A stretch of 64,000 nt of DNA. Source: Bacteroidales bacterium (GTDB lineage Bacteria; Bacteroidota; Bacteroidia; Bacteroidales; JAADJA01). Within the stretch, counting starts at the first letter, position 1, and each line of letters begins with the position of its first letter. Of the stretch, positions 15,740 through 25,075 are shown piece by piece. Made by a program: the position numbers and the translations under genes. A model generated the notes under the pieces. It saw only the letters and a list, made by a program, of their open reading frames with translations. It made no database searches and was not told the DNA's origin. Where the stretch lies: assembly GCA_021740645.1 (NCBI GenBank), contig JAIOZL010000026.1, positions 1 through 64,000 on the forward strand, in the 5' to 3' direction.

Positions 15740-17079
15740 AAAAAGTCTACCTGCTATCATTAGTTTTCGTTGCGCTCCAAATAATAGGTCAGGAATCGGG
15801 TGTTGATTTAGAAAAGCTAAAAGCCCCATCCTCACCAGCTTCAACCATCATTGGAATTCAACCTTCGGATATTTCAAGGCCAAAATCAGTAAAAGATGTT
15901 GAGCTTTCTCTCTTTAATAATTTTACTGATAATGGTTCTCTATCCGTTCCAAATGATTATGCGCTCGAGTTTATGCCTTACTGGTTGTTAAACAAGAAGA
16001 ATGTTGATGAGATTAAATATCTCGAAGCCGACAAGTTTAAAGCTATGTATTCTAATTTATCACTTTCAGTTAGTTCTACTACCTCATCAATAGTAAATGA
16101 TTCTATTAATTCAAATGCAATTGGGGTCGGTCTCAGAACAATTATATATAAAAGTCCGGTTAAGGAGCAAAAAAAGAAAATAATTAATATGATTATTTTA
16201 AATAGGCGGATAAATGCAGTGAATGTGATTTTTAGTACTTTAATTAACGAACAACAACTTGAAAAGAATAATATTGAGATATCAAATTATGATGAAATGA
16301 AACGTTATATTTCTGAATATATATCCAGGGATGATTTTATCAAAAGCACATTTGGAGATGATCCTTATTATCGAAAGATCACTAAAGAAGAATGCTTAGA
16401 AATTGCTGATAAAATGTTTTATTTTCTTGATGCTCATAAAGATGATTTAAAAAACATTGATGCATGGGAAGATAAAATTGACGCAATTAAAAGTGATATG
16501 AAAAAAGCTCATGAAATTATAAACATTGAAGACAGTATAACGAATTACTTAACCAACAGAGCTGGATTTCAACTAGAACTAACCGGTGCCTTGTCACTGA
16601 ATTTTCCGTCAAATGATTTTGAATATAGCAGAATTCCTAAAGCTGGAATATGGTTAACCGGATATTATCAAAACAATACAGATTCCTGGATACAATATCT
16701 GATTTTAGCAAGATATTATAGAAACGATGTTGACTTTTTTAAACAATACCTGAACAACGATTCTATTGTATACTCTAACAGCTATGACTTTGGAGGGAAA
16801 GTTGTTATATGGCCCTCTAATAAATTTACTTCAGAGTTTGAATTTATTGGAAGATCTCAAAGCACTATTTTGGATCAGACAATAGAAAATGGTGTAAAAA
16901 CAACAAAAACTCAAAATGACTTTAATTTTAAATGGACCTTATTATTCAACTACCAAATAAACAATAATCTTGTGATTACTTATACATTTGGCAAAAATTT
17001 CGATCCATTGCTTAAGCTTAATGGAAATATTATTTCGGCACTAGGATTGAATTTTGGCCTGGGTAGCCCAAAAATCTAA
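15736..17079 (+). CDS. Exported protein, probable outer-membrane beta barrel, unknown function
   Basis: The protein (447 aa) starts with a signal peptide ending IIGQ. The next part has SSPASTIIGIQPSDISRP and YALEFMPYWLL, a pattern I associate with a family of hypothetical Bacteroidota outer-membrane proteins. The middle (about 150-270) is charged and helical. The last 170 residues alternate aromatic strands (WTLLFNYQINNNLVITYTFG) and end LGLNFGLGSPKI, as in a barrel. It is coupled to the 122-residue gene by a 4-base overlap. It might assemble or anchor that small protein at the cell envelope; no motif proves this. Confidence 0.65.
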   Translation: MKKVYLLSLVFVALQIIGQESGVDLEKLKAPSSPASTIIGIQPSDISRPKSVKDVELSLFNNFTDNGSLSVPNDYALEFMPYWLLNKKNVDEIKYLEADKFKAMYSNLSLSVSSTTSSIVNDSINSNAIGVGLRTIIYKSPVKEQKKKIINMIILNRRINAVNVIFSTLINEQQLEKNNIEISNYDEMKRYISEYISRDDFIKSTFGDDPYYRKITKEECLEIADKMFYFLDAHKDDLKNIDAWEDKIDAIKSDMKKAHEIINIEDSITNYLTNRAGFQLELTGALSLNFPSNDFEYSRIPKAGIWLTGYYQNNTDSWIQYLILARYYRNDVDFFKQYLNNDSIVYSNSYDFGGKVVIWPSNKFTSEFEFIGRSQSTILDQTIENGVKTTKTQNDFNFKWTLLFNYQINNNLVITYTFGKNFDPLLKLNGNIISALGLNFGLGSPKI

Positions 17080-17090
17080 ATAACAATTTC

Positions 17091-17124
17091 TTTCATACTG
17101 GTTTAAATTGAATTAGTAACTTTG
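17091..17124 (+). promoter_or_regulatory. Candidate promoter for a leaderless mRNA
   Basis: TTTC (17091-17094) and a perfect TAACTTTG (17117-17124) are 22 bases apart. The -7 element ends only four bases before the ATG at 17129, so transcription would start at or just around the start codon. Confidence 0.5.
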
Positions 17125-17128
17125 CGCA

Positions 17129-17737
17129 ATGGTAGAATTAGTAAGATGCCGTCCGTGCGGATATGTTATGGAAGCTGGAAAACTTGGAGATGTTTGTCCT
17201 GCTTGCGGGTTACCCCGAAAAGTTTTTGAACCCTATAGAGAAAAAGTGTCCAGAAAAAGATTAACGGTATTGAACCTTGATCTCCACCCAATTGCTATTC
17301 ACTTCTCACAAACCTTTGTGGGTGCAATACCTTTACTATTTCTTTTTACTTTTCTCTTCCCGGACTTCTATTCTGAGGAACTTAGCATTGTTAATAAAGT
17401 GATGATCATTACTTTACCTTTAACTATGATTGTTGCATTATTCACAGGATTAATTGATGGTTTTACCCGCTTTAAAACTTATAATACTCCCATGCTGATT
17501 CAAAAGATAGTTTTAAGCGGGATTGTTACTCTCTTATCCATCATAGCCTCTGCCCTGGTAATTTCCAGTGGCCTGACTCCAAATAATACTTTTATAATTA
17601 TTTTGCTAATTCTTGGCTGTTTAGCTTGTGCAGTGCTTTTAGGTTTGTTAGGCAAAAAACTTATTGATGTTATATTACCCGGAAAGATTTTCTTTTTCTG
17701 GGAAGCAAAGGTTAGAGAAAAAAAGCAAATAAATTAA
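17129..17737 (+). CDS. Rubredoxin-like zinc-ribbon membrane protein
   Basis: The N-terminus carries a rubredoxin-type metal site: CRPCGYVM (C7, C10) and DVCPACGLP (C23, C26). Four hydrophobic segments follow between about residues 58 and 185, with HPIAIHF at the start of the first, a pattern like DUF2231 membrane proteins that have conserved histidines. The protein (202 aa) may be a membrane electron carrier or a haem-binding redox protein. The cysteines set the start: ATG 17129 is the only usable start upstream of them. The gene converges on smpB, and the two stops share the palindrome TTAA. Confidence 0.75.
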   Translation: MVELVRCRPCGYVMEAGKLGDVCPACGLPRKVFEPYREKVSRKRLTVLNLDLHPIAIHFSQTFVGAIPLLFLFTFLFPDFYSEELSIVNKVMIITLPLTMIVALFTGLIDGFTRFKTYNTPMLIQKIVLSGIVTLLSIIASALVISSGLTPNNTFIIILLILGCLACAVLLGLLGKKLIDVILPGKIFFFWEAKVREKKQIN

Positions 17738-18180
17738 AACGTCCTTCTTTCCATATCTCTCGCAGTATCTTTGGTTTTTATGCTATCCCGTTTATCGTAA
17801 AGTTTTTTTCCTTTGGCCAGGGCAAATTCCAGTTTAGCAAGACCCTTTTCATTAATAAACAAAACAGTAGGGATAAGTGTAAACCCTTTTTCTTTTACTT
17901 TAATAGTGATTTTTTTTAGCTCTTTTTTGGTGAGCAGAAGTTTACGGTCACGTTTGGGTTCATGATTATTGTAAGTACCAAACTGGTATTCGGCAATGTG
18001 CATATTATTAACAAAAAGTTCACCATTTTTAAAGCTGCAATAGGCTTCGGCCAGGCTCACTTTTCCGGTACGAATAGATTTAATTTCTGTCCCTAACAAT
18101 TGGATACCTGCTACAAACCTTTCCACTAAAAAGTATTCAAAGGAGGCTTTCTTATTTCTTATTTTGATTTGTTTATCCAA
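17734..18180 (-). CDS. smpB: SsrA-binding protein SmpB
   Basis: The protein (148 aa) has the whole SmpB fold: [16 protein letters not shown] at the N-terminus, [31 protein letters not shown], and the basic C-terminal tail [15 protein letters not shown]. It binds tmRNA and brings it to stalled ribosomes for trans-translation. The ssrA RNA gene itself is not in the window. The gene is monocistronic and close to the downstream end of a DUF218 gene. Confidence 0.97.
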   Translation of the reverse strand: MDKQIKIRNKKASFEYFLVERFVAGIQLLGTEIKSIRTGKVSLAEAYCSFKNGELFVNNMHIAEYQFGTYNNHEPKRDRKLLLTKKELKKITIKVKEKGFTLIPTVLFINEKGLAKLEFALAKGKKLYDKRDSIKTKDTARDMERRTF

Positions 18181-18232
18181 TTTCTGCGATGTTGTTTCAA
18201 TAAACTATTATGGGAGCAAAAGTAGTAAAACT

Positions 18233-18901
18233 TTATTCGGAATCCTTTGGAAAGAAAAAGTACCGGCCATAAATCCAGGCGAAGGTTTCATTTGTCACCT
18301 CTCTGAACCCGAAGCTTGTAGACCACCATTTTATCGGATCATAACTTTTGCTTTCTATCGAAATAATTCCAACCTCAATAGTTTCTCCAAAAGCCTCCTG
18401 GAAAAGATAATGGGAGCGTCGGCCATGACATCCAAGGGTGATAAGGTTAACGGCCCTGCAACCCGGCAAATTTTTGTCCAGCCATTTTTTAACTGACAAT
18501 GCACTGTAATAGGTTCGGTCCCTGGTAACGTCAAAGGCTACTTCCACGACTTTGAGTTTTTTCATATCAAATCCCATATAATTTAATGTAGCTGCTGAAT
18601 ATTCCCCGTCATTAGTAAAATGATCAAGATGGGCCCCTTTTATTCTTTTTTTTCCGGTCACGATCATCAAATCATAATTCCCCTCGTTGAAAATATGCAT
18701 AGATTCTTCAATGGCATAGTCGGTAATAAAACCCTCCACAACAAGCACCCTGGCCTCAATGGGTTCCACTGGCGCCAGATAAGTCCTTATATTTACAACA
18801 TAAATCCAAACTACAATTAGCAGGATCAGGATTTTTACTATGTTCCCCAGCCAGGTGGCAGACCATCGTTCTTTTTTTCGGATCAGGGCAAACCTTCCCA
18901 T
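18233..18901 (-). CDS. DUF218/YdcF-like membrane-anchored protein
   Basis: From the ATG at 18901 the protein has 222 residues, one N-terminal membrane helix (about 19-36) and an extracytoplasmic alpha/beta domain with ARVLVVEGFITDYAIEES, DLMIVTGKKRIKG, TRDRTYYSAL and VNLITLGCHGRRSHYLF. These match the layout of YdcF/DUF218 proteins, which are thought to act in envelope biogenesis. A longer frame to 19054 would run into the divergent pdxH gene, so it is rejected. A perfect inverted -7 element lies at 18926-18933. Confidence 0.75.
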   Translation of the reverse strand: MGRFALIRKKERWSATWLGNIVKILILLIVVWIYVVNIRTYLAPVEPIEARVLVVEGFITDYAIEESMHIFNEGNYDLMIVTGKKRIKGAHLDHFTNDGEYSAATLNYMGFDMKKLKVVEVAFDVTRDRTYYSALSVKKWLDKNLPGCRAVNLITLGCHGRRSHYLFQEAFGETIEVGIISIESKSYDPIKWWSTSFGFREVTNETFAWIYGRYFFFPKDSE

Positions 18902-18925
18902 GAAATAATTGTTTAATAATTGGTT

Positions 18926-18933
18926 CAAACCTA
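18926..18933 (-). promoter_or_regulatory. Candidate -7 element for the DUF218 gene
   Basis: Read on the minus strand the bases are TAGGTTTG, a perfect TAnnTTTG match 25 bases upstream of the ATG at 18901. No -33 TTTG is found at the usual distance. Confidence 0.35.
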
Positions 18934-18943
18934 CAAAATAATT

Positions 18944-19579
18944 ATGAATATTGAATCCCTTCGCAAAGAGTATAAGCGTGGTGAACTGTCCGACAACAGC
19001 CTTGAACAGGATCCAATGAGCCTTTTTAATAAATGGTTTGAACAGGCCATGCATGCAGATATTATCGATGTGAATGCTGTAACATTAGGTACCTCATCCA
19101 GTGCGGGGAAACCCTCTTTACGAACTGTTCTACTGAAAAAATTTGACACTAAGGGTTTTACATTTTTTACCAATTATAACAGCCGTAAGGGTAAAGAGTT
19201 GACCGAAAATCCTTTTGCATCCATGCTGATTTTCTGGAAAGAATTGGAGCGGCAAATAAGAATTGAAGGGAAGGTTGAAAAAGGAACTTCTCTTGAATCC
19301 GACAGTTATTTCAACTCCAGATCGCTGGAAAGCAGAATAAGTGGCGCGGTTTCGCCTCAAAGTGAAAAAGTTCCATCCCGGAGATACCTTGAGGAAAAGT
19401 GGGTAAAGTATTTAAAAGAGGTTGGAGAAACAGGAGTAAAACGTCCGGATAACTGGGGGGCTTTTCGTCTTATCCCAGAGCGAATTGAGTTTTGGCAGGG
19501 CCGCCCCAACAGGCTTCATGATCGCATTCTATATTCCCTTGAAGATAATGTATGGCAAATTTCAAGATTAGCACCGTAG
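18944..19579 (+). CDS. pdxH: Pyridoxamine 5'-phosphate oxidase
   Basis: The protein (211 aa from ATG 18944) shows the PdxH landmarks: SLRKEYKRGELSD at the N-terminus, RTVLLKKFDTKGFTFFTNY, QIRIEGKVEK, SRISGAVSPQSE, RPDNWGAFRL and the FMN/PLP-contacting end EFWQGRPNRLHDRI. It oxidises pyridoxamine or pyridoxine phosphate to pyridoxal 5'-phosphate with FMN and oxygen, which suggests the organism meets oxygen at least at times. An upstream frame from 18920 adds eight residues not found in the family. Confidence 0.97.
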   Translation: MNIESLRKEYKRGELSDNSLEQDPMSLFNKWFEQAMHADIIDVNAVTLGTSSSAGKPSLRTVLLKKFDTKGFTFFTNYNSRKGKELTENPFASMLIFWKELERQIRIEGKVEKGTSLESDSYFNSRSLESRISGAVSPQSEKVPSRRYLEEKWVKYLKEVGETGVKRPDNWGAFRLIPERIEFWQGRPNRLHDRILYSLEDNVWQISRLAP

Positions 19580-19950
19580 ACTCGGGTGTATGCTGTTATC
19601 ATCCGTTTTGATATTCCTCATTTGAAATAAATAAATAAAAAACCGTTTCCTGATTTTTTTCTACCGTTAACTTGTTTTCCATTGGAAGAAGTGAAAACAT
19701 TCCCTAGTTTTAAGGCACTAAATCCCTGAACCCTGTCAGCATTAAGTGATTACTACCATCCAAATAAATGCTGCTTGTTCTTAATTCGTTGGCAGGGTTT
19801 ATTTTTTTGAAAACATAAACGACAATGAGTAGGTTATTTCAAATAAAAATGGATTATACCTCAATGATCAAGACAACAAATTGTTGTAAATTTGTTTATG
19901 TAAACGTCAATGCTAAGCAATCGGATCTCCAATTTCTTTGTCCAAAATAT
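19580..19950. other. 371-bp region with a structured element, upstream of a T9SS protein gene
   Basis: The left part after pdxH has no feature I can name. At 19729-19738 and 19790-19799 an inverted repeat (AACCCTGTCA with TGGCAGGGTT, one G-U pair) encloses a second inverted repeat (CAGCATT 19737-19743 with AATGCTG 19767-19773), and a T-rich run follows at 19802-19808. This looks like a folded RNA ending in a terminator-like stem. It could be an attenuator, a small RNA, or chance. Confidence 0.35.
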
Positions 19951-22011
19951 ATGCGTCTGGTAATAGCCATCCTGTTTATTATATTTTCCATTTCCTCTTT
20001 CGGGCAGAAAGAAGGCCTCATCTGGTACTTTGGAGGAAAGGCAGGACTAAGCTTTAAATCAGGCAATCCACAGGTTTTGACAAATGGCAAGATCAGCACA
20101 GCTGAAGGATGTTCTGCCATATCAAGCCCGGAAGGTGATTTACTGTTATACACGGATGGCTTGAAAGTTTACAATGCTATGCATCAGTTAATAAATGCAG
20201 ATACGTCACTCAAGGGAAGCTCTTCAGCCACACAATCCGGGGTAATTGTTCCCATTCCAAATGTCGCCAAAAAGTTTTATATTTTTTCTGTCAATTCACT
20301 TGAATTTCAACATACAGGTTTGCATTATTCTCTGGTTGACCTTGAACAAAATAATGGATCAGGTAAGGTAGTGGCCAGTAATAAATTATTATCTTCTAAT
20401 TCTACCGAAAGGATTACATCTGTGCACCATCAGAATGATTATGGAATCTGGGTAATCATGCATGAATGGGAAAGCAGAAGATTTGCAGCTTTCCTGGTAA
20501 CATCTGAAGGGATAGATATTGAAAACCCGATATACTCTATAGTAGGGTCGTATCATGGGGAGAACAATGGAAACGACCGCGACGGGATTGGGTATATGAA
20601 GGTTTCCCCTGACGGGAATAAACTTGCTGTCGCCATATTAGGCCAGGATAAAGTTGAGTTATTCGATTTCAATGATCTTACAGGCCAGATTTCAAATCCC
20701 ATTGAATTACCGGTAGATACCATGCCCTATGGTGTTGAATTTTCGGCAGGAGCTGAATTCCTTTATGCCAGTGAAAGAAATGGAGATAAAATCTACCAAT
20801 GGGACATCAGTGCTGGTTCCCCACAGGATGTGATCAATTCAAGGGTAGTGATAGGGGTGCTGTCGAATGCTTTTGGAGGTGCGCTGCAAATGGCTTCTGA
20901 CGGTAAAATTTACATCGCACGTAAATCCAAATTTTATTTAAGCCGTATCAATCAACCCTATTTAAAAGGTATTGATTGTGGATTTGAAGAGATTGGAGTT
21001 GATCTCGGCGGCAGACAAAGTAAAGAAGGTCTTCCTACCTTTATTCAAAGTTATTTTAACAATCCCTGGTTTTTGATCGAGAACAACTGTATTGACCAGG
21101 AAATATTCTTCTCCTCAATTTCAGTAACTAATATTGATTCCGTTAAATGGAATTTTGATGATCCTGACAGTGGTGACCTGAACACCACAATGGGATATAA
21201 TGTCTCCCACTTTTTTACTTCACCCGGGGTGTATACCGTAAGTGCAATTTATTACCACCTTACTACTCAAACTGAAATATCATCACCCGTAACAATCCTC
21301 CCTTTACCACAGGTAGAAATTGGTGCGGACTTAAACATATGTGAAGGAGATACCATTAAAATTGAAGTACCCGAAGGTTACAGCACGTATATGTGGAATA
21401 ATATCCCTGAAGAAAATAATCCATGGTTTTACGTATGTCAGGAAGGGCAGATAACCATTGAAGTGACAAATTCCTGCGGTACCGATTCGGATGATGCTTT
21501 TTTACATTTATTGCCATTACCCGAAGTCGACCTGGGAGAAGACTTTGAAATTGAATACCAGTCGCAGGTTTACATCGATGCCGGCTATCAGACGAAGTAC
21601 CTATGGAATAATGGATCGGTTGATCAAGAGTTAATTATTGAAATTCCCGGGAAATACTGGGTAGATGTTTGGGATAATAATGGATGTAAATCTTCTGATA
21701 CAATTTTGGTGGAACCATTGCCTTTTCAATTTTTTATTCCTAATGCATTTGTACCAGAAGGGCAAAATAATAAACTTGAGATTATTACAACCTATGATGT
21801 AGAAGTGGAATACGAGTTTATGGTATTCAACCGCTGGGGTGAAATGGTTTTTCACACGCGTGTCCCCAAAGAGTTCTGGAATGGTACCTTTAACGGCAAA
21901 CCTTGCCCCATGGAAGTGTACACATGGATATTATCAACAGATGATTTTGAAGGAAACCCTTTCTTTCCTAATGAAACTCAATTTTCAGGGACGGTAACGT
22001 TGATTAGATAA
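19951..22011 (+). CDS. Secreted propeller-like protein with PKD domain and type B T9SS sorting domain
   Basis: From ATG 19951 the protein has 686 residues and a signal peptide ending SSFGQ. The N-terminal 380 residues read as a seven-bladed propeller or WD40-like unit (GIGYMKVSPDGNKLAVAILG). A PKD-like domain follows (SVKWNFDDP, then GVYTVSAIYY), then Ig-like segments (GADLNICEGD). The end is the gliding-motility-type C-terminal domain: FIPNAFVPEG, VFNRWGEMVF, WNGTFNGKPCP and FSGTVTLIR. This class B signal sends the protein out through T9SS to the cell surface. A frame from 19825 adds a stretch that is no signal peptide, so 19951 is chosen. Function beyond adhesion or surface display is unknown. 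Confidence 0.85.
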   Translation: MRLVIAILFIIFSISSFGQKEGLIWYFGGKAGLSFKSGNPQVLTNGKISTAEGCSAISSPEGDLLLYTDGLKVYNAMHQLINADTSLKGSSSATQSGVIVPIPNVAKKFYIFSVNSLEFQHTGLHYSLVDLEQNNGSGKVVASNKLLSSNSTERITSVHHQNDYGIWVIMHEWESRRFAAFLVTSEGIDIENPIYSIVGSYHGENNGNDRDGIGYMKVSPDGNKLAVAILGQDKVELFDFNDLTGQISNPIELPVDTMPYGVEFSAGAEFLYASERNGDKIYQWDISAGSPQDVINSRVVIGVLSNAFGGALQMASDGKIYIARKSKFYLSRINQPYLKGIDCGFEEIGVDLGGRQSKEGLPTFIQSYFNNPWFLIENNCIDQEIFFSSISVTNIDSVKWNFDDPDSGDLNTTMGYNVSHFFTSPGVYTVSAIYYHLTTQTEISSPVTILPLPQVEIGADLNICEGDTIKIEVPEGYSTYMWNNIPEENNPWFYVCQEGQITIEVTNSCGTDSDDAFLHLLPLPEVDLGEDFEIEYQSQVYIDAGYQTKYLWNNGSVDQELIIEIPGKYWVDVWDNNGCKSSDTILVEPLPFQFFIPNAFVPEGQNNKLEIITTYDVEVEYEFMVFNRWGEMVFHTRVPKEFWNGTFNGKPCPMEVYTWILSTDDFEGNPFFPNETQFSGTVTLIR

Positions 22012-22021
22012 ATCGCTTGTA

Positions 22022-22816
22022 TTACCATAGCCTTTCACAAAAAGACTGCACAAAAGCCAGTGTCTTTTCTTTCGATTCAATATGTCCCATATGTCCAACA
22101 TTTTCCATGACAAGGATTTCACCGTGTGGAGGAATTTTAACTTGTGAAAATATTTTTTCAAGAGGAATCCGGACATCTTTTTTTCCCGCTACAAATGCAA
22201 CTGGAAATGGCAATGTTGAAATCAATTCCAGGTAATCCATTCTTTGTTTCATCCCATGCAATGCAGACACTATAGCGCCCTCAGTCATGAGGCCAGCTTC
22301 AGCTTTGAGTTTTTCTATATCACTAGTATAGAGTTCAAGGTTTTCAGGCGCAAATAGGTCAGGAATAAAACTCCTGATAAAGCTCACTTTATATTTTTCT
22401 ATCAGTTCGATAGTACGGTCGCGGTTTTTTTTTGCTTCATCATCATCTCCTTCTACCTGGGAATGAAAAAAACAAATACCTGATAATTTTGCTGCAAAAA
22501 GAGATGCAAATTCAGCTGTCACATAGCCGCCCATCGAATGGCCTACCATCGCACACTTCGAAATTCTTTCGTTTTCTAATACTGTATTTACAACTTCGGC
22601 CATTAATTTCATCGTATGAATTTGAGAGAAAACATCTGTTTTACCATGTCCAGGCAAATCGATGCTGAGAACCTGAAATTTCTTTGACAACTGCCTTGAA
22701 AAAAAATTCCACATCGTTTTTGACTCCAAAAAACCGTGCAGTAAAACAATTGTATTCCCTTTACCCTCTAATCTGTATGATACCGTATTTCCGCTTAAAA
22801 CAAGTTTTCTTTCCAT
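22022..22816 (-). CDS. Alpha/beta hydrolase
   Basis: This 264-residue cytoplasmic enzyme has the alpha/beta hydrolase core: oxyanion strand IVLLHGFLESKTMW, nucleophile elbow VGHSMGGYV (Ser in GHSMG), VAGKKDVRIP with the acidic residue, and catalytic His in NVGHMGHIES. It has a lid region between about residues 120 and 200. The substrate is not evident; candidates are small esters or acyl-pathway intermediates. The gene is monocistronic, converging on the T9SS protein gene with an 11-base gap. Confidence 0.85.
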   Translation of the reverse strand: MERKLVLSGNTVSYRLEGKGNTIVLLHGFLESKTMWNFFSRQLSKKFQVLSIDLPGHGKTDVFSQIHTMKLMAEVVNTVLENERISKCAMVGHSMGGYVTAEFASLFAAKLSGICFFHSQVEGDDDEAKKNRDRTIELIEKYKVSFIRSFIPDLFAPENLELYTSDIEKLKAEAGLMTEGAIVSALHGMKQRMDYLELISTLPFPVAFVAGKKDVRIPLEKIFSQVKIPPHGEILVMENVGHMGHIESKEKTLAFVQSFCERLW

Positions 22817-22889
22817 TATAGCAGTTATTAGTTGGTCCTATTATCTCAATTTAGAATATTTACTAATTTTATACAAAAATACAAATCCC

Positions 22890-25028
22890 ATGAAAAGCAC
22901 TCTTCTCTTTGTATTCAGTATCTTTATTATTCACCTCAATGCTTTATGTCAATCAGTAAGTGAGGCCGAAGTTAAAACCGCAGCAACCCATTTTTATTTC
23001 GAAAGAGCGACATCTGATCCAATTCACTATTCCGGTATACATATTTCTGAGGTGATTCCGGTAATGTACAACCAAACACTGGTATATTATGCAGTTAACC
23101 TAAACCCGGTAGGATTTGTACTGGTATCCCCTGACAGATCGGTTAAACCGGTATTGGCATATTCTTTTAACAATGGATACAAAGAAGAAGATCAACACCC
23201 GGCTTTTAGTGCATGGATTTTACAATACAAAAAGCAAATGGAATTTGCCCTTCAGAAAAAAATAATTCCATCTCCGGAAATCACTGCCGAATGGGAAAGA
23301 TTGCTGAAATCCGGCCCATCAAAATTGAAAAAACTAACCAAAGATGATTCTGTGGAACCCATGTTAATTTCAAACTGGGATCAGGGACAATTTTATAACC
23401 AGATGTGTCCGCAGGATCCCGGTGGTCCCGGCGGATATTGTTATACTGGTTGTGTTGCAACTGCTATGGGACAACTTTGTTATTATTTCAGATGGCCTGA
23501 CAATGGAATAGGTTCATACTCCTATCAGCATCCAGATTATGGAACAATATCCGCCAGTTTTGAAGAAACAGATTATCAATGGAACAGTATGTCTAACACA
23601 CTGAATCAGCCCAATATTGCAGTTGCCGAATTACTTTTTCACCTCGGGGCGGCTGTAGATATGGTTTATGGCCCGAATGGCTCTGGCATGTATAACCACA
23701 AAGCCGCTTATGCCTTACGTACCCATTTTAAATTTGCACCTGAAACGGAATATTTATACCGCGATAGTACTAGCCTTGACTGGGACAGCACTATTGTGGC
23801 TCATCTGGATCAGGGCATCCCCATGTATTATGCGGGATGGTCGGTACCTAACATTAATGGTCATGCATTTATAGTAGATGGCTACCAAACGGAAGAATAT
23901 TTTCATTTCAACTGGGGTTGGGGGGGTTCTTACGACGGATACTTTTACCTGGATAACCTTAGCCCGGGTGGTTCCAACTTTAACCTTGCTCAGGAACTTA
24001 TCATTCATGCCTCCCCCGATACAGAAACATACACCTATCCACCCTATTGCAACACCCCTGAAGTGCTCACTTCTCTCAATGGCACATTAGAGGATGGCAG
24101 CGGTCCTCAATACAATTACAACAATAACCTGGATTGCACGTGGTTGATCAGCACCCAGAGCATTCAAGATTCAGTGAGCTATATAAGCCTCAATTTTGAT
24201 CGGATTAATACAGAACTCAATGAGGATATTATTACCCTTTATGATGGCGAATTTGATACGGATCCCATTCTAGGGATGTTTTCTGGCAATGCTATTCCGG
24301 GTACCATTACATCTACAGGCAACAAGGTATTGGTGCATTTTGAAAGCAACAGTACAAATATAGAAGCGGGTTGGTTTCTGAGTTATCATTCAACTCAACC
24401 GGTTTGGTGTAATGGAATGCAAATATTTACTGAACCCGATGATTCCTTTAGTGATGGTAGCGGAGACTTTTATTACAGAAATGGTTCGGCCTGCATGTGG
24501 AACATCCAACCTACAGATGCCAGTGAAGTAACCATTTATTTTACTTCTTTTGACACTGAAGAATTTAAAGATGAAGTGAAAATCTATGATGCCGGCACGA
24601 ATCAAATGCTGGAAACTTATTCTGGAACATATAGTTCTGCTGCCTTACCTCCTCCAGTTACATCTTACTCAGGAAAGATGATGGTGGCTTTCTCTTCAAA
24701 TCCTACGGTCAATAAACCAGGATGGGAAGCATATTATGAAAGCAATCTTACTGCAATAAGTGCGTTTTCCCCGCTTAAGAATGGAATTACGTTTTATCCA
24801 AACCCCGCATCAGAGCAACTATTTATTCATTTCAATGAAATAGTATCAACTAACTACCAAATCAGAATTTTTGCACCTAATGGTGTTGTATTAACATCAA
24901 AAGAATTTATTGCATCCAGTGAAAAGGGTACATATTTAATTGACATAAACAAAATAATGCCGGGGATTTACTTTATTCAACTTAAAAATGAAAAAAATAT
25001 TTATACCAAAAAGTTAGTTATACGTTAA
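22890..25028 (+). CDS. Secreted C10-family cysteine peptidase with two CUB domains and T9SS tail
   Basis: The protein (712 aa) has a signal peptide (1-20), a propeptide to about residue 155 and a streptopain-like catalytic domain with the nucleophile in TGCVATAMGQ (C188), the catalytic His in NGHAFIVDGY (H325) and the conserved NWGWGG (341-346). Two CUB-like domains follow (about 385-500 and 505-625), each with a pair of cysteines. The type A sorting domain (about 640-712) holds ITFYPNPAS and ends KKLVIR. C10 peptidases of Bacteroidota degrade host or environmental proteins and are made as zymogens. All catalytic residues are present, so it is likely active. Confidence 0.9.
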   Translation: MKSTLLFVFSIFIIHLNALCQSVSEAEVKTAATHFYFERATSDPIHYSGIHISEVIPVMYNQTLVYYAVNLNPVGFVLVSPDRSVKPVLAYSFNNGYKEEDQHPAFSAWILQYKKQMEFALQKKIIPSPEITAEWERLLKSGPSKLKKLTKDDSVEPMLISNWDQGQFYNQMCPQDPGGPGGYCYTGCVATAMGQLCYYFRWPDNGIGSYSYQHPDYGTISASFEETDYQWNSMSNTLNQPNIAVAELLFHLGAAVDMVYGPNGSGMYNHKAAYALRTHFKFAPETEYLYRDSTSLDWDSTIVAHLDQGIPMYYAGWSVPNINGHAFIVDGYQTEEYFHFNWGWGGSYDGYFYLDNLSPGGSNFNLAQELIIHASPDTETYTYPPYCNTPEVLTSLNGTLEDGSGPQYNYNNNLDCTWLISTQSIQDSVSYISLNFDRINTELNEDIITLYDGEFDTDPILGMFSGNAIPGTITSTGNKVLVHFESNSTNIEAGWFLSYHSTQPVWCNGMQIFTEPDDSFSDGSGDFYYRNGSACMWNIQPTDASEVTIYFTSFDTEEFKDEVKIYDAGTNQMLETYSGTYSSAALPPPVTSYSGKMMVAFSSNPTVNKPGWEAYYESNLTAISAFSPLKNGITFYPNPASEQLFIHFNEIVSTNYQIRIFAPNGVVLTSKEFIASSEKGTYLIDINKIMPGIYFIQLKNEKNIYTKKLVIR

Positions 25029-25075
25029 CTTTTTGAGACTTTTGCTGTTTTGAAAAGAAAACTATTAAAGAGATT

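Noticed and set aside
19825..19950. N-terminal extension of the T9SS type B protein
   Set aside because: The extension of 42 residues is not a signal peptide, whereas the ATG at 19951 gives a standard one.
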